Origin: a virus
DNA length: 30,409 nucleotides
Reading direction: 5' to 3' (one strand)
Virus record (IMG/VR): IMGVR_UViG_3300025141_000498
Location: 1 to 30,409 of that record
Shown here: positions 1-7,888 of the stretch, one piece after another
Layout of the letters: each line of letters opens with the position of its first letter
How positions within the stretch are numbered: the first letter of the stretch is position 1
The notes under the pieces: generated by a model
Databases searched by the model: none
What the model saw: only the letters and a program-made list of their open reading frames with translations
Told to the model about the DNA's origin: nothing
Position numbers and translations under genes: made by a program

Positions 1-526
1 TCATGAACGGATTAATTGGTTGGTCTTTATATTGTTCATCAACTCCTTGAAGATATTTTTCGTCTTCTGGTGATAGAAAAGTTAGTTTTACTTTTTTCTT
101 AGATTGTTCTAGGACAAAATCAAATTCATTATTTTCATCAAGTTCTACATTTATATCTCTGGTTTTTAAAACCGATAAGTCAATAGTTGTGGTAAAATCT
201 TGGTTGGTTTTTGGGTCGGCCATTTTAACCTCATATTGTGACCCAAAAGCTGTATTTCTTAAAAATACCAATATAGCTTCTTTATCACAGTCAGCCATAT
301 TTTCCACAGTTATATCTTTATCTAACATTTTTTTAGAGATGAGTATATCTATTAAATTCCCTTTTCGTGTTGCTTGGGAAGCTAATAAATTTTCGTCAGA
401 GGCATTTAAATATGTCACCTTTACTGAGTTTTTATTGTTAGGATAAAAAATTCCTTGTGAAGGTAATTGTACCACGTCATATGGTAAAATTGATTCTGTT
501 TGTTGGTCGTTTGTGTTTTGCATCAT
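1..526 (-). CDS. gp26-like baseplate hub protein (3' end cut by window)
   Basis: Read on the minus strand from an ATG at 526 (a second ATG is at 523), the frame is open through all 175 codons to the window edge, so the C-terminus is missing. The start MMQNTNDQQTESILPYDVV leads into LPSQGIFYPNNK and a helical region with LIDILISKKMLDKDI and CDKEAILVFLRNTAFG. This pattern (a Pro-Ser-x-Gly-x-x-Tyr turn followed by a helix reading out assembly contacts) resembles the T4 gp26 baseplate family, PF12322. In T4, gp26 belongs to the baseplate hub assembly pathway. It lies downstream of the tail tube gene on the same strand but beyond a strong terminator, so it needs its own promoter. A weak TATATTTAC sequence lies upstream, around 568-577. 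The family call is by recognition only. Confidence 0.66.
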   Translation of the reverse strand, partial: MMQNTNDQQTESILPYDVVQLPSQGIFYPNNKNSVKVTYLNASDENLLASQATRKGNLIDILISKKMLDKDITVENMADCDKEAILVFLRNTAFGSQYEVKMADPKTNQDFTTTIDLSVLKTRDINVELDENNEFDFVLEQSKKKVKLTFLSPEDEKYLQGVDEQYKDQPINPFM

Positions 527-639
527 TTAATAATTTAATACTTATATTATAATTGTAAATATATAGCTTTATATTTTTTGTATAATTAAGCATTATTATT
601 TATAGCATTAAAGTAAAGAGTTTATATTACCTATATATC

Positions 640-668
640 AAAAAAAATCCTACTAAGAAGTAGGATTT
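640..668 (-). terminator. Rho-independent terminator after the tail tube gene
   Basis: A perfect 9-bp inverted repeat, AAATCCTAC (645-653) and GTAGGATTT (660-668), encloses a 6-nt loop. On the minus strand the stem is followed directly by a run of eight T (complement of 640-647). It lies 21 nt past the stop of the tail tube gene and should end that transcript. Confidence 0.88.
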
Positions 669-689
669 AATATAATATTTAAATTGACT

Positions 690-1178
690 TTAATAAACTA
701 AAATACATCTGTCTGGACGAAGAGTTGCTGAGATTGTTGCTAAACCATCATCACTATACCCTAAACTATCAAAATTAACATCAGATAAGAATGTTCCTTG
801 TAAAATCCATTTCTCTACTACAACCCCTGTTGGGTCTAACATTTCTAAATCTATATTCTTTTTGTATCCAGCTGCATAACCCATTCTACCTGTTACGGAT
901 TCTGAATGTAGTCTCACCCACTCCATTAATGCTTGTGCTGCTGAAGGACCGATTGGGTCTCTGAACGTCACACTTATAGTCCCCCAAGTAAATCTACCAG
1001 CTACATAAGTAGATGTATTTAAAAATGGAACCTCTACTGAATTTATTGTTATTTGTGGTCTAGATGTACTTTCTACATACCATTCATTGATACCTAGAGA
1101 AGAATCGAATCTTAAGATAAACCTATTCTTTCTTTTCGGTTCATACGGTATCGGCATTTTCATTAATAAATCGGCCAT
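690..1178 (-). CDS. gp19: Tail tube protein, T4 gp19 family
   Basis: The 162-residue product matches the T4 gp19 tail tube family (PF06841) in length and pattern. The N-terminal part has KNRFILRFDSSLGINEWYV and the SRPQITINSVEVPFLNTSTY segment. The middle has FTWGTISVTFRDPIGPSA followed by helix ALMEWVRLHSES, and the end has LQGTFLSDVNFDSLGYSDDG before a terminal beta strand. Such subunits stack as hexameric rings to form the inner tube within the contractile sheath. A TATTTATA element lies 36 nt upstream of the start, the same spacing as at the sheath gene, so the tube and sheath are probably expressed together late. A terminator follows. In T4, genes 18 and 19 are adjacent; here they are separated by about 3 kb containing other genes. 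Confidence 0.93.
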   Translation of the reverse strand: MADLLMKMPIPYEPKRKNRFILRFDSSLGINEWYVESTSRPQITINSVEVPFLNTSTYVAGRFTWGTISVTFRDPIGPSAAQALMEWVRLHSESVTGRMGYAAGYKKNIDLEMLDPTGVVVEKWILQGTFLSDVNFDSLGYSDDGLATISATLRPDRCILVY

Positions 1179-1214
1179 ATCTTTTAATTTTTGTTTTTAC
1201 TTTTTTATTATATC

Positions 1215-1222
1215 TATAAATA
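1215..1222 (-). promoter_or_regulatory. Late-type TATTTATA element, tail tube
   Basis: On the minus strand this reads ATATTTATA, 36 nt before the tail tube ATG. It is one of ten copies placed in the same orientation upstream of genes. Promoter function is inferred from position and repetition. Confidence 0.55.
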
Positions 1223-1244
1223 TATCGGTAATGAAAAAAATATT

Positions 1245-2111
1245 TTAATTTAGTTGTTTTAGTACTATTTTATTCATCCCCCCTTCAGAAGTGTCGTATA
1301 CCACAAAATTAACATTAGGAAATTCATGTTGTAAAACGTGTTCTATGAAGTCTTTTATTGCGTTAATATTACCTAAATCATCATCACTAAACCCTATAGA
1401 GAGCTTATTAAGGTCTGAATCCACTATTTGTTTTGCCCCTGTAACAATCTTGGTTACGTAGTCCCTTAACGCGATTTTCTTATTTTCTTCGGGATTTAAA
1501 ACTGATGAGTCGTCCCCTAAACCAAACTTATCAGTAAAAAATTCTGAAGTTACTGGGTGATAATCGTGACTATCTAAATAAGTTTTTAAAATTGTATCTA
1601 CCTCTTCCCCATCTAATTCGGGTAAATTTTGTTGTATGTTGTCTATCATTTTTGCTAATTCTTCTTCACTAAAGGTGTATGAAATAACTAAATCCATACC
1701 TTTTCGTAGTACTGCTGGGTTATGTCCACGCGCTGTTATTATAGAGATTGGGTTCGCGTAAATTAAAGCTTCTTTAAATTTATTGAAGGATGGAGCGAAA
1801 GAATTATTTTGTAGTGCTTCCTCTAAGTCTGTTAAAAAAGATTCTTCGTTTATGAAATTATCGAATGCACCCTCATCTAATTTATAATTTTCATCACCTC
1901 TAAGTAGAGCAAATTCTTTAGTACTAACATTAATTTTTTCCCACCCCGAATCAGTTTTCCTTAACATTTTTATTTTAGTAGGCATATTAATGATATTATC
2001 GTCCCAATCAAAAGAATAAGCTCTAATAGGAGGTGTACTAGAATATTCCTCTTGGATTAAAGAACTTACACTTTTAAGTTGTTTGGATGTTATGAGTATA
2101 TTATTTGACAT
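1245..2111 (-). CDS. HAD-superfamily phosphatase-like protein
   Basis: The frame is open from an ATG at 2126, but the first five codons overlap the TATTTATA element. The start is therefore placed at the ATG at 2111 (MSNNILITSK), giving 288 residues. HAD motifs are visible. Motif I is FDWDDN with the two Asp at residues 35 and 37. Motif II is the Thr of ITARGHNP at about 126. The late acidic motif is GFSDDDLGNINAI, near residue 243. HAD enzymes use the first Asp as nucleophile on phosphate esters. The substrate cannot be told; a nucleotide or polynucleotide 3'- or 5'-phosphatase is possible. About 75 residues between motifs I and II form a cap-like insertion. The first 22 residues carry a short helical motif also found in four other proteins here. 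Late expression beside virion genes suggests it may be packaged or act in assembly, but that is inference. Confidence 0.72.
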   Translation of the reverse strand: MSNNILITSKQLKSVSSLIQEEYSSTPPIRAYSFDWDDNIINMPTKIKMLRKTDSGWEKINVSTKEFALLRGDENYKLDEGAFDNFINEESFLTDLEEALQNNSFAPSFNKFKEALIYANPISIITARGHNPAVLRKGMDLVISYTFSEEELAKMIDNIQQNLPELDGEEVDTILKTYLDSHDYHPVTSEFFTDKFGLGDDSSVLNPEENKKIALRDYVTKIVTGAKQIVDSDLNKLSIGFSDDDLGNINAIKDFIEHVLQHEFPNVNFVVYDTSEGGMNKIVLKQLN

Positions 2112-2115
2112 ATAA

Positions 2116-2123
2116 TATAAATA
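2116..2123 (-). promoter_or_regulatory. Late-type TATTTATA element, HAD gene
   Basis: The minus strand reads GTATTTATA and then four bases before the ATG at 2111. This spacing decides the start codon and would give a leaderless or nearly leaderless mRNA if the element acts as a -10 box. Confidence 0.5.
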
Positions 2124-2132
2124 CAAATTAAT

Positions 2133-2163
2133 TTGGATTATTCATTTATTTTACTTATCTTTG
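2133..2163 (+). promoter_or_regulatory. Bacteroidota-type promoter (TTG-N20-TATCTTTG)
   Basis: TTG at 2133-2135, exactly 20 nt, then TATCTTTG at 2156-2163, a full match to the Bacteroidota -7 consensus TAnnTTTG. The box ends four bases before the ATG at 2168, so the transcript probably starts at or beside the start codon. The DNA polymerase gene has the identical -7 box and spacing. Confidence 0.72.
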
Positions 2164-2167
2164 TAGT

Positions 2168-2743
2168 ATGAAAAAATTATTATATCTCTTATTGGTATTC
2201 CTGTGTTGTTCTTGTGAAAAGAACTACCCACTAATAGATTGTAATGTAGAGTATCCTACTACCCAAGATACTACATCTATTATAGAAATTGAATTTTTAG
2301 ATGGTGATTGGTTATTAATGAGTGGTAAAATGGTTATGGAAAATTTAGACTTGAATACTTCTTCAACTCAATTTCACTTTAGTAGTGGTCCTACCAGTAG
2401 TTTAAGATATGGGTCTCCTATGTATGATTTTGAATCTATTATTAGGTATGAAACAATTTGGACTTTTGATTTTCCTAGTAGTATTCCGGGTGTTGGAGAG
2501 TTTACTTTAGGCTACGACACTTTGGTTCCTTATGGTTTAAATGTAAGTGAGTCCTATTTAACGGTTATTGAACCTATTGTCGGCCCACAATTACTTCTAG
2601 GTGGTTCGTCTAGACCTATAACCATAAAACACATTGATTATGATAATAAAATAATTAACCTGATTGTTCAGGAAGCTTATCAACAAATTAACGATTATGA
2701 TTATCGTTACTATTCTATATTAACTTTTAAAAAAATAAATTAA
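2168..2743 (+). CDS. Predicted lipoprotein, envelope-directed
   Basis: The 191-residue product starts with a classical lipoprotein signal: MKK, a hydrophobic stretch LLYLLLVFLC, then the lipobox CCSC with the acylated Cys at residue 16. The mature part (CEKNYPLIDC and onward) is rich in Ser, Thr, Tyr and beta-type sequence, with a FLDGDWLLMSGKM segment that faintly recalls lipocalin-like Bacteroidota lipoproteins. No enzyme motif was recognised. It should be anchored in a host envelope membrane. It is first in a three-gene plus-strand cassette set between minus-strand structural genes, with its own host-type promoter. Phage lipoproteins of this kind often block superinfection (T5 Llp, TP-J34 Ltp), and that role is plausible here but unproven. 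Confidence 0.8.
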   Translation: MKKLLYLLLVFLCCSCEKNYPLIDCNVEYPTTQDTTSIIEIEFLDGDWLLMSGKMVMENLDLNTSSTQFHFSSGPTSSLRYGSPMYDFESIIRYETIWTFDFPSSIPGVGEFTLGYDTLVPYGLNVSESYLTVIEPIVGPQLLLGGSSRPITIKHIDYDNKIINLIVQEAYQQINDYDYRYYSILTFKKIN

Positions 2744-2744
2744 C

Positions 2745-3170
2745 ATGAAAAATTTTATCTTGTTATTATTATTAATACCTTTATTTGTTAGTTCTCAGAC
2801 TTTCACACTTAAAGACACAACTTATAACATGACACTCCATATAGATAATTTCACTGACGAATTTAAAGTGGCTTTGATGAAAGATATGGTGGTTAACAGT
2901 ATCTCCAACTCTTCTAATACTGTGACTGTAGATACCTTAGAAAATACCGTAGAAGTAAATAGAATGTCCCCTGAGGGTTCAATGACTCTGGGTTTAGAAA
3001 TAACAACTATAAAAGAAGATAGTTTATATGGTACCACTTATAATTTATATGATTATTATAACGGGAATTATGGTTTCTTATTTATAAAAAAAGATGGTAC
3101 TATAATATTTAGCCTACAAGATATGACGTTTATCGACGAATACTACGGTTTTGTTGGTTTTATTAATTAA
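2745..3170 (+). CDS. Predicted secreted small protein
   Basis: This 141-residue protein begins one base after the lipoprotein stop codon, so the two are almost certainly co-transcribed. The N-terminus, MKN followed by FILLLLLIPLFVSSQ, is a typical Sec signal peptide with probable cleavage near Ser-Ser-Gln at 17-18, a context common in Bacteroidota. The mature part is about 120 residues and beta-rich, with an acidic and aromatic C-terminal half (YNLYDYYNGNYGFLF and then IDEYYGFVGFIN). No Cys and no known catalytic motif were seen. The distribution of Tyr, Phe and Gly suggests a small beta-sheet domain. It probably works with the neighbouring lipoprotein in the periplasm or at the surface. The family is not recognised. 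Confidence 0.75.
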   Translation: MKNFILLLLLIPLFVSSQTFTLKDTTYNMTLHIDNFTDEFKVALMKDMVVNSISNSSNTVTVDTLENTVEVNRMSPEGSMTLGLEITTIKEDSLYGTTYNLYDYYNGNYGFLFIKKDGTIIFSLQDMTFIDEYYGFVGFIN

Positions 3171-3239
3171 TTTTGTAACTATAATGAATTAAAATCGTAT
3201 ATATTAATATAGAAGTTTAACCAAAAAAAAATAAAAATT

Positions 3240-3482
3240 ATGACACAAACTATTATCACATATCTAATTATCTCACTAATATTAATGGGCGGATTTTTAA
3301 TTATTAATGAAAAAGAAATACGTAAGTCTTATGTTAAGTTCGAGAATAAACGTAATGAATCTCCTACTAATGGGTGGTATACCTTTTATATTTTAACTCA
3401 CGTGCTTAAAGCACCTATTCTAGCTCCTTCTATAGCTCTATTAGTTTTACTTAATGGTGGAAAATTACTACCTGAAGACTAA
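3240..3482 (+). CDS. Small membrane protein, two predicted TM segments
   Basis: This 80-residue protein has a hydrophobic segment at about residues 5-22 (IITYLIISLILMGGFLII). A charged stretch of about 25 residues (NEKEIRKSYVKFENKRNES) follows, and then a second hydrophobic segment at about 50-72 (YILTHVLKAPILAPSIALLVL). It is therefore a likely hairpin-type inner membrane protein. The start ATG at 3240 follows an A-rich tract and AATT, as at other starts here. It is third in the envelope cassette, 69 nt after the secreted protein, and ends 8 nt before the convergent stop at 3491. No family is recognised; a holin is conceivable from size and topology but nothing else supports it. Confidence 0.7.
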   Translation: MTQTIITYLIISLILMGGFLIINEKEIRKSYVKFENKRNESPTNGWYTFYILTHVLKAPILAPSIALLVLLNGGKLLPED

Positions 3483-3490
3483 AAATTTAC

Positions 3491-4246
3491 CTATACTATT
3501 CTAGATATTGGGTTAATCACTTCTTTCATTTTTTCAATATCCTCCTTTATAAGATTTTCTTTTTCTTTTTCGGAATCATGAATGTGGTCATAATGCATAT
3601 CATCTTCTAAATCATCTATGTGGTATTCACTCCCACCATCATGTTTTAAATCATAAAGTTCTTTGTCGTCATGACCTTCGTCTCTACCATAATTCATAGC
3701 CTCATCATGACCAGAATCTTCTTTAACTTCACCTTCTTCTAATTCTGGATAAGGAAGTGGGTCTCTTAATGAATCCGTTGGTCTTGGGGCTCTTTGGTCT
3801 CTACCCGCTCCTATTGCATCTGCTGTGATTGTCATAAAATTACCTAATTTAGTGATAGAGTTAGCGATTTTCTTTCTAGTATCACTATCTTTAATCATCT
3901 CATATGCTTTATGAATAGAATTTATAATGTTTTCTATTCCTGAAGCAGCAGAAACTCCTGGGTTATGCCCTCTCCACTCATCTTGGGATTCAGAGATTAT
4001 ATTATTAGTGTAGTTCTGAATACTTAAATCTAACTTTTCATTAATAATAGCGTGACGAATAATTTTAAATGTTTCAGTTATTATATTAGTTATGTCTTTT
4101 TCAGTAGACTCATGTATTCTAAAAAGCAATCTATCTAATTGTTCTTCACTAACAATGATATTTTGTTTTTTACCTTCTGTGAATACTTTTTTCCCTGAAG
4201 ATGGTTGACTTAAACTTTCCGTTAATATTTTTTTATTAAATTTCAT
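3491..4246 (-). CDS. Unknown late protein with His/Asp-rich acidic tail
   Basis: This 251-residue protein has no recognised family. The N-terminal 50 residues are basic and contain the shared short helical motif (IIVSEEQLDRLLFRIHE, about 30-46). The centre (about 50-145) is predicted helical, with repeated Ile, Asn and Glu. The C-terminal third, about 165-235, is strongly acidic and His-rich (GHDEAMNYGRDEGHDDKE, then DDMHYDHIHDSEKEKE), so metal binding or disorder is possible. It begins just after the tail sheath stop, with a TATTTATA element in the gap, so it is probably expressed late with the tail genes. A virion or assembly role is inferred from position only. Confidence 0.72.
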   Translation of the reverse strand: MKFNKKILTESLSQPSSGKKVFTEGKKQNIIVSEEQLDRLLFRIHESTEKDITNIITETFKIIRHAIINEKLDLSIQNYTNNIISESQDEWRGHNPGVSAASGIENIINSIHKAYEMIKDSDTRKKIANSITKLGNFMTITADAIGAGRDQRAPRPTDSLRDPLPYPELEEGEVKEDSGHDEAMNYGRDEGHDDKELYDLKHDGGSEYHIDDLEDDMHYDHIHDSEKEKENLIKEDIEKMKEVINPISRIV

Positions 4247-4259
4247 ATTACTTTATTGT

Positions 4260-4267
4260 TATAAATA
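4260..4267 (-). promoter_or_regulatory. Late-type TATTTATA element at 4260
   Basis: On the minus strand this reads GTATTTATA, directly abutting the sheath stop codon (4268-4270) and 13 nt before the ATG at 4246. It would let the downstream gene be transcribed separately from the sheath. Confidence 0.52.
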
Positions 4268-7200
4268 CTATATGTCTTCAAAAGAAGCTCCAGTAGGTGT
4301 TATTAAGAATTCAACAAAGATGTATTCTAATGCTCTGGTAGGTTTAATGTAGATTTTACCATTCATTTCATTTCTGTCTATTTCTTCTGGGTCATTAGAA
4401 AGTACCACTCTAAAGTCTGTTAGCCCTCTATCTCTTCTAATAGAATCTAATATAGGGTTTACCAGGTCTAAGAATTGTTGTCTTACTATTTCATCATTTT
4501 GTTCGAAAATTAATCTAACCGCGACAGCAGAAATTAACTTTCTAGTTTGCAATAATAATCTTCTAACATTAATTCTATCCAAAGCTGATTCTCTAACTTG
4601 TAATGTTTTATTACCCCAAATAATCGGTCCTGTATCACTGAATGTAGCGATTGGATTTAATCTTCCAACATATAGTGTGTCTCTTTCATCTAAAGTAAGT
4701 TTCTTTCTTGCTTTTGTAGCATCGACTAGTCCTCTTGTGTAACCAGCGGAAGCAAACCAAGGGAAGGAGATGTTATCAGTTAACGCGATATTTCTCATTA
4801 CTTCTGATGTTGGTGGGATGTATATTTGTTTATTATTAGCCGTATCTCTCACCTGTATCCAAGGATAGTAGGTAGCTGTATAATTAGAATCTATTAAAGA
4901 GTCTTCTACATTATCCACAGCTTCTTCTGGTGAAATTTGATTAGCTGTGTCTGTAGTATCCGCTACGAACATATTATAATCTGGTGTGGTTGTAATATAT
5001 AGTGAATCTGCTCTATCAGTTTCAACCATATCTATTGCTTCATTTACTAATCCCAAATTATCTACATAATCTATACCTGGAGTTGCAAATACATTAATAT
5101 CTATAGCTTCTGGGTTAGAGAATTCGTTTATACCTCTTAAATAAGCGAAATAATCAGTATTTGCTTCATTAGTATTTAATTTTTTGAATGTTCCACTTCC
5201 TGTAGCATTTGCGAATTCTGTGCTAACACATGCTCCGTTTAGGAACCCAGTTAATCCCATTCTATAATCATCAGTATTACTTCTAGTTTTTCTGTAAATG
5301 TCCCAACCGTCAAATCCTCCATGTGGTGCCAATGTAAATTTACGTGCTCTTAATTTCTTATATGGGTCAGTACTTAGTGTTGGTTCTGTTCTAAATGAGG
5401 TTACACCACATTCAAATACTGATTTACCAGCAAGTGTTGTTCCTGACCAACTTACATAAGTACCAGAACCACCAACTACTACTGTTGCTCCTGAATCCAT
5501 GTGGAATCCTTGTGTAATTACACTCCATTCTCCACCTGCAGTTGCTGTACATACGTTTGATGGTACTACGTACCCTTTATGGTCAAAGAATGATGGGTCG
5601 TATCCTGCACCCATAGTATCAGAAATACCTAGATAAACTTTACTTATTTTATCACCACCACTAACAGTAGCGTTATTAACAGTACCCGTACCAAATGGTG
5701 GGTCATACACAACTTCACCCGGTGTATAATATTTAGTTTTATATACTAAACGTGGATTTATAGGACAATTTCCGTAACTTCTAAATCTATATCCTTCAAA
5801 CCCACAAGGTAATGAAGTAGCAAATGTCCCGTCAAGAACACCTTCACCTAAAAATAACATAGTATATTTAGATTTTAATTCAAATTCACCTGTTGATGTA
5901 CCTATTTTTCTACCTATAAAAGACACTTTAGTTGGGTCTAGACTACATCTAGTGTATTTTTCTAGAACTACTGGGTTTGCGTCAGTATCATAAAAATCTC
6001 TCACTATCACATCAAATTCAGCTCTTTCAAAAGATAAGTTTATTAATGATACTTTATATTCTCTATTAGCTGTAGTTCCATCAGAAATGGAGACAAACTT
6101 AAATAGTCTAAATACGTCGGAACCTTGTAGTTCGGATACCACATATGGTGTTTCCGGTGTTAACCACTCATGCATATTCCAAGCGATTGTACCTGTGTTT
6201 GTTGTTGCTCTCGCTGATGGCAAATAAGTTAAACAACATTGTAGTCCTCTAACTTTACCTTTTCTCCAACTATCTTTTAATAAAGTAGGGTAAGATTCTT
6301 CAACAAATAACGGAACATCTATTGCCTTCTTATCAAAAGGTGTTACACCGAATACACTAGACGCGTAATCTGTAGATGTTACACTCATTGATGTTTTGAA
6401 GGTGTAGTCTTTTCCTTCTGCCGTTCTCGCGTTAATTCCAAATGACGCGAAAGGGTCTTCTAATACTTTATAGTATGTTCCTCCTGAACAATCAAAAGTA
6501 ACAGTATTTGCTGTTATTTCGTAAACTGGTCCTCCACTCGCTTTAGTACTTAATCCTCTAGACCTAAATGTTAATACTACCATACCATCATAATCTGTAT
6601 ATGGTTGTACACCACCCCAATCTACATAATCTACAGCACAATATCCTGAGAATACAGTAAATGCTGTACCACCAATAGTTGTACTACCAGTAGATATCAT
6701 CTGACATGCCCCTGTATTTGCTGTAGTCGCGTATAACTGATATGACACTCCACTATATGTGGTTCCACTACAACATGTAGTGTCACCAGTGTAGTCGAAT
6801 AACCCGTAATACCATGCATCATTTTCATAATCAAGAGGTCCTTCTAATGCTGTATTACTATCTACTCCTAATCTATTATAAATCGTGGTTGAACTTGTCG
6901 CGGATAGTGAATTGGTAGTTGTTGCTGTAGCTAAATTAGTATAGTCAGTAGGAATAACCCCGTATTGATAGATTGCTCCCCCGTAAAATGGCGTAGTAGC
7001 GGAAACTAAGTAATCTGGGTTTGACCCTGAACAACTTGAGTATGGAGCAGATGCTGCGTCACCAACATCAGCGTCACCTAAATCACTCGCTATACCATAA
7101 ATTGCTTTAGCCCATGCAAGTAGGTCGGCTTTTAATGTTGTTGAAGTCCCGTTAGTTAAATAAATTGTTTCTTCCCAGTCTTGTAAAGGATTTGTTGCGT

Positions 7201-7732
7201 TACCATTTCCGAAATGAGCTTTTATAGAACTTGGTAAAGTACTAATAAAATCAGTACTTAAAGCTGCATTTGAGAACATCTCACTACCAATTGTTACATT
7301 TGACCCAGTTAAAGGAATGTAAAATGGTAAAGACGTAGCACCCGATGTATACGCGGTAGTAGCCGCACTAAACGAAGATGGGTCAAGACTACCTATAGTT
7401 TGTACAGACCATGACGGTCCTGCATCATAACCACTTAATCCTAATACTCTTGTAACAAACAATTGGTTAGATTGACTAAGATATGATTTTGCGATATATC
7501 CTAACTCATATTTTGGTATTTGTGAGTCTACATATTTTATTGGTGATGTTCCACCGAATCTAGTTGTGAAATCATCATATGATTGTATAAATATTGGTTC
7601 GAAAGCTGGACCTTTTAAGGTCTCTCCAACTAAACCTAGTGTGGTAACACCAACGCTCTGTGCTACAAATGTTAAATCTTTCTCGGATGTGTATACACCT
7701 GGAGAAACAAATACTTTATTACCGTCTGCCAT
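4268..7732 (-). CDS. gp18: Tail sheath protein, T4 gp18 family, greatly enlarged
   Basis: The N-terminus (VFVSPGVYTSEKD, VGVTTLGLVGETLKGPAFEP, then FGG) is the standard opening of contractile tail sheath proteins. The last 138 residues, from about 1017 (RDTLYVGRLNPIATF, WGNKTLQ, then NVRRLLLQTRKLIS), match the conserved sheath C-terminal domain that interlocks neighbouring subunits. The protein contracts around the tail tube during DNA injection. At 1154 residues it is about 500 longer than T4 gp18 (659). The extra sequence lies in the central part, roughly 110-900, is rich in Thr, Ser, Gly and Tyr, and has many Cys (for example CCSGTTYSG and QCCLTYLP). These are probably surface-exposed domains on the outside of the tail. 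A TATTTATA element lies 36 nt upstream. A full-length open frame argues against a sequencing artefact. Confidence 0.95.
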   Translation of the reverse strand: MADGNKVFVSPGVYTSEKDLTFVAQSVGVTTLGLVGETLKGPAFEPIFIQSYDDFTTRFGGTSPIKYVDSQIPKYELGYIAKSYLSQSNQLFVTRVLGLSGYDAGPSWSVQTIGSLDPSSFSAATTAYTSGATSLPFYIPLTGSNVTIGSEMFSNAALSTDFISTLPSSIKAHFGNGNATNPLQDWEETIYLTNGTSTTLKADLLAWAKAIYGIASDLGDADVGDAASAPYSSCSGSNPDYLVSATTPFYGGAIYQYGVIPTDYTNLATATTTNSLSATSSTTIYNRLGVDSNTALEGPLDYENDAWYYGLFDYTGDTTCCSGTTYSGVSYQLYATTANTGACQMISTGSTTIGGTAFTVFSGYCAVDYVDWGGVQPYTDYDGMVVLTFRSRGLSTKASGGPVYEITANTVTFDCSGGTYYKVLEDPFASFGINARTAEGKDYTFKTSMSVTSTDYASSVFGVTPFDKKAIDVPLFVEESYPTLLKDSWRKGKVRGLQCCLTYLPSARATTNTGTIAWNMHEWLTPETPYVVSELQGSDVFRLFKFVSISDGTTANREYKVSLINLSFERAEFDVIVRDFYDTDANPVVLEKYTRCSLDPTKVSFIGRKIGTSTGEFELKSKYTMLFLGEGVLDGTFATSLPCGFEGYRFRSYGNCPINPRLVYKTKYYTPGEVVYDPPFGTGTVNNATVSGGDKISKVYLGISDTMGAGYDPSFFDHKGYVVPSNVCTATAGGEWSVITQGFHMDSGATVVVGGSGTYVSWSGTTLAGKSVFECGVTSFRTEPTLSTDPYKKLRARKFTLAPHGGFDGWDIYRKTRSNTDDYRMGLTGFLNGACVSTEFANATGSGTFKKLNTNEANTDYFAYLRGINEFSNPEAIDINVFATPGIDYVDNLGLVNEAIDMVETDRADSLYITTTPDYNMFVADTTDTANQISPEEAVDNVEDSLIDSNYTATYYPWIQVRDTANNKQIYIPPTSEVMRNIALTDNISFPWFASAGYTRGLVDATKARKKLTLDERDTLYVGRLNPIATFSDTGPIIWGNKTLQVRESALDRINVRRLLLQTRKLISAVAVRLIFEQNDEIVRQQFLDLVNPILDSIRRDRGLTDFRVVLSNDPEEIDRNEMNGKIYIKPTRALEYIFVEFLITPTGASFEDI

Positions 7733-7768
7733 GTTTTATAATTTTTAAAATGTTTTATTTACTTTTAT

Positions 7769-7776
7769 TATAAATA
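7769..7776 (-). promoter_or_regulatory. Late-type TATTTATA element, tail sheath
   Basis: The minus strand reads ATATTTATAATAAAAG, 36 nt before the sheath ATG. The longer match ATAATAAAAG after the octamer is shared with the element upstream of 9645. Confidence 0.6.
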
Positions 7777-7834
7777 TAATCCCTAATATCAAAAGTTATG
7801 GTATAAAACACTATATTTGGTGTTGTGTAGGTAA

Positions 7835-7856
7835 TTTTTCATACTTTTTTCATACT
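7835..7856. repeat. Tandem 11-bp direct repeat, possible operator
   Basis: TTTTTCATACT occurs twice back to back, at 7835-7845 and 7846-7856. The 11-bp period puts both copies on nearly the same face of the helix. It lies 33 nt before the ribbon-helix-helix gene, a regulator type that often binds tandem sites in its own promoter. Confidence 0.5.
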
Positions 7857-7888
7857 ATATAATAATTATATTAAAAATACCCCATCTA

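Noticed and set aside
189-446. Plus-strand open frame opposite the partial baseplate gene
   Set aside because: It lies within the minus-strand gp26-like reading frame, which has family-like sequence and continues to the window edge. The plus frame has no recognisable protein features.
2112-2126. Upstream ATG (2126) as the start of the HAD protein
   Set aside because: The extra five residues (MYLYY) are encoded by the TATTTATA element itself, and the ATG at 2111 gives a normal start with the shared motif near its N-terminus.
3078-3085. TATTTATA inside the secreted-protein gene as an eleventh late element
   Set aside because: It is inside a coding region with no start codon following in a sensible frame. 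AT-rich coding sequence is expected to contain the octamer by chance, as also near 8236 and 25155.
3200-3211. Palindrome TATATTAATATA as an operator or terminator
   Set aside because: It is pure A/T in a very AT-rich gap, with no GC stem and no matching copies elsewhere. Chance is a sufficient explanation.
3170-3239. Host-type promoter before the small membrane protein (TTG 3173-3175, N22, TATATATT)
   Set aside because: The spacer is 22 nt and not 20, and the box is a poor match. Co-transcription from the promoter at 2133 explains expression equally well.
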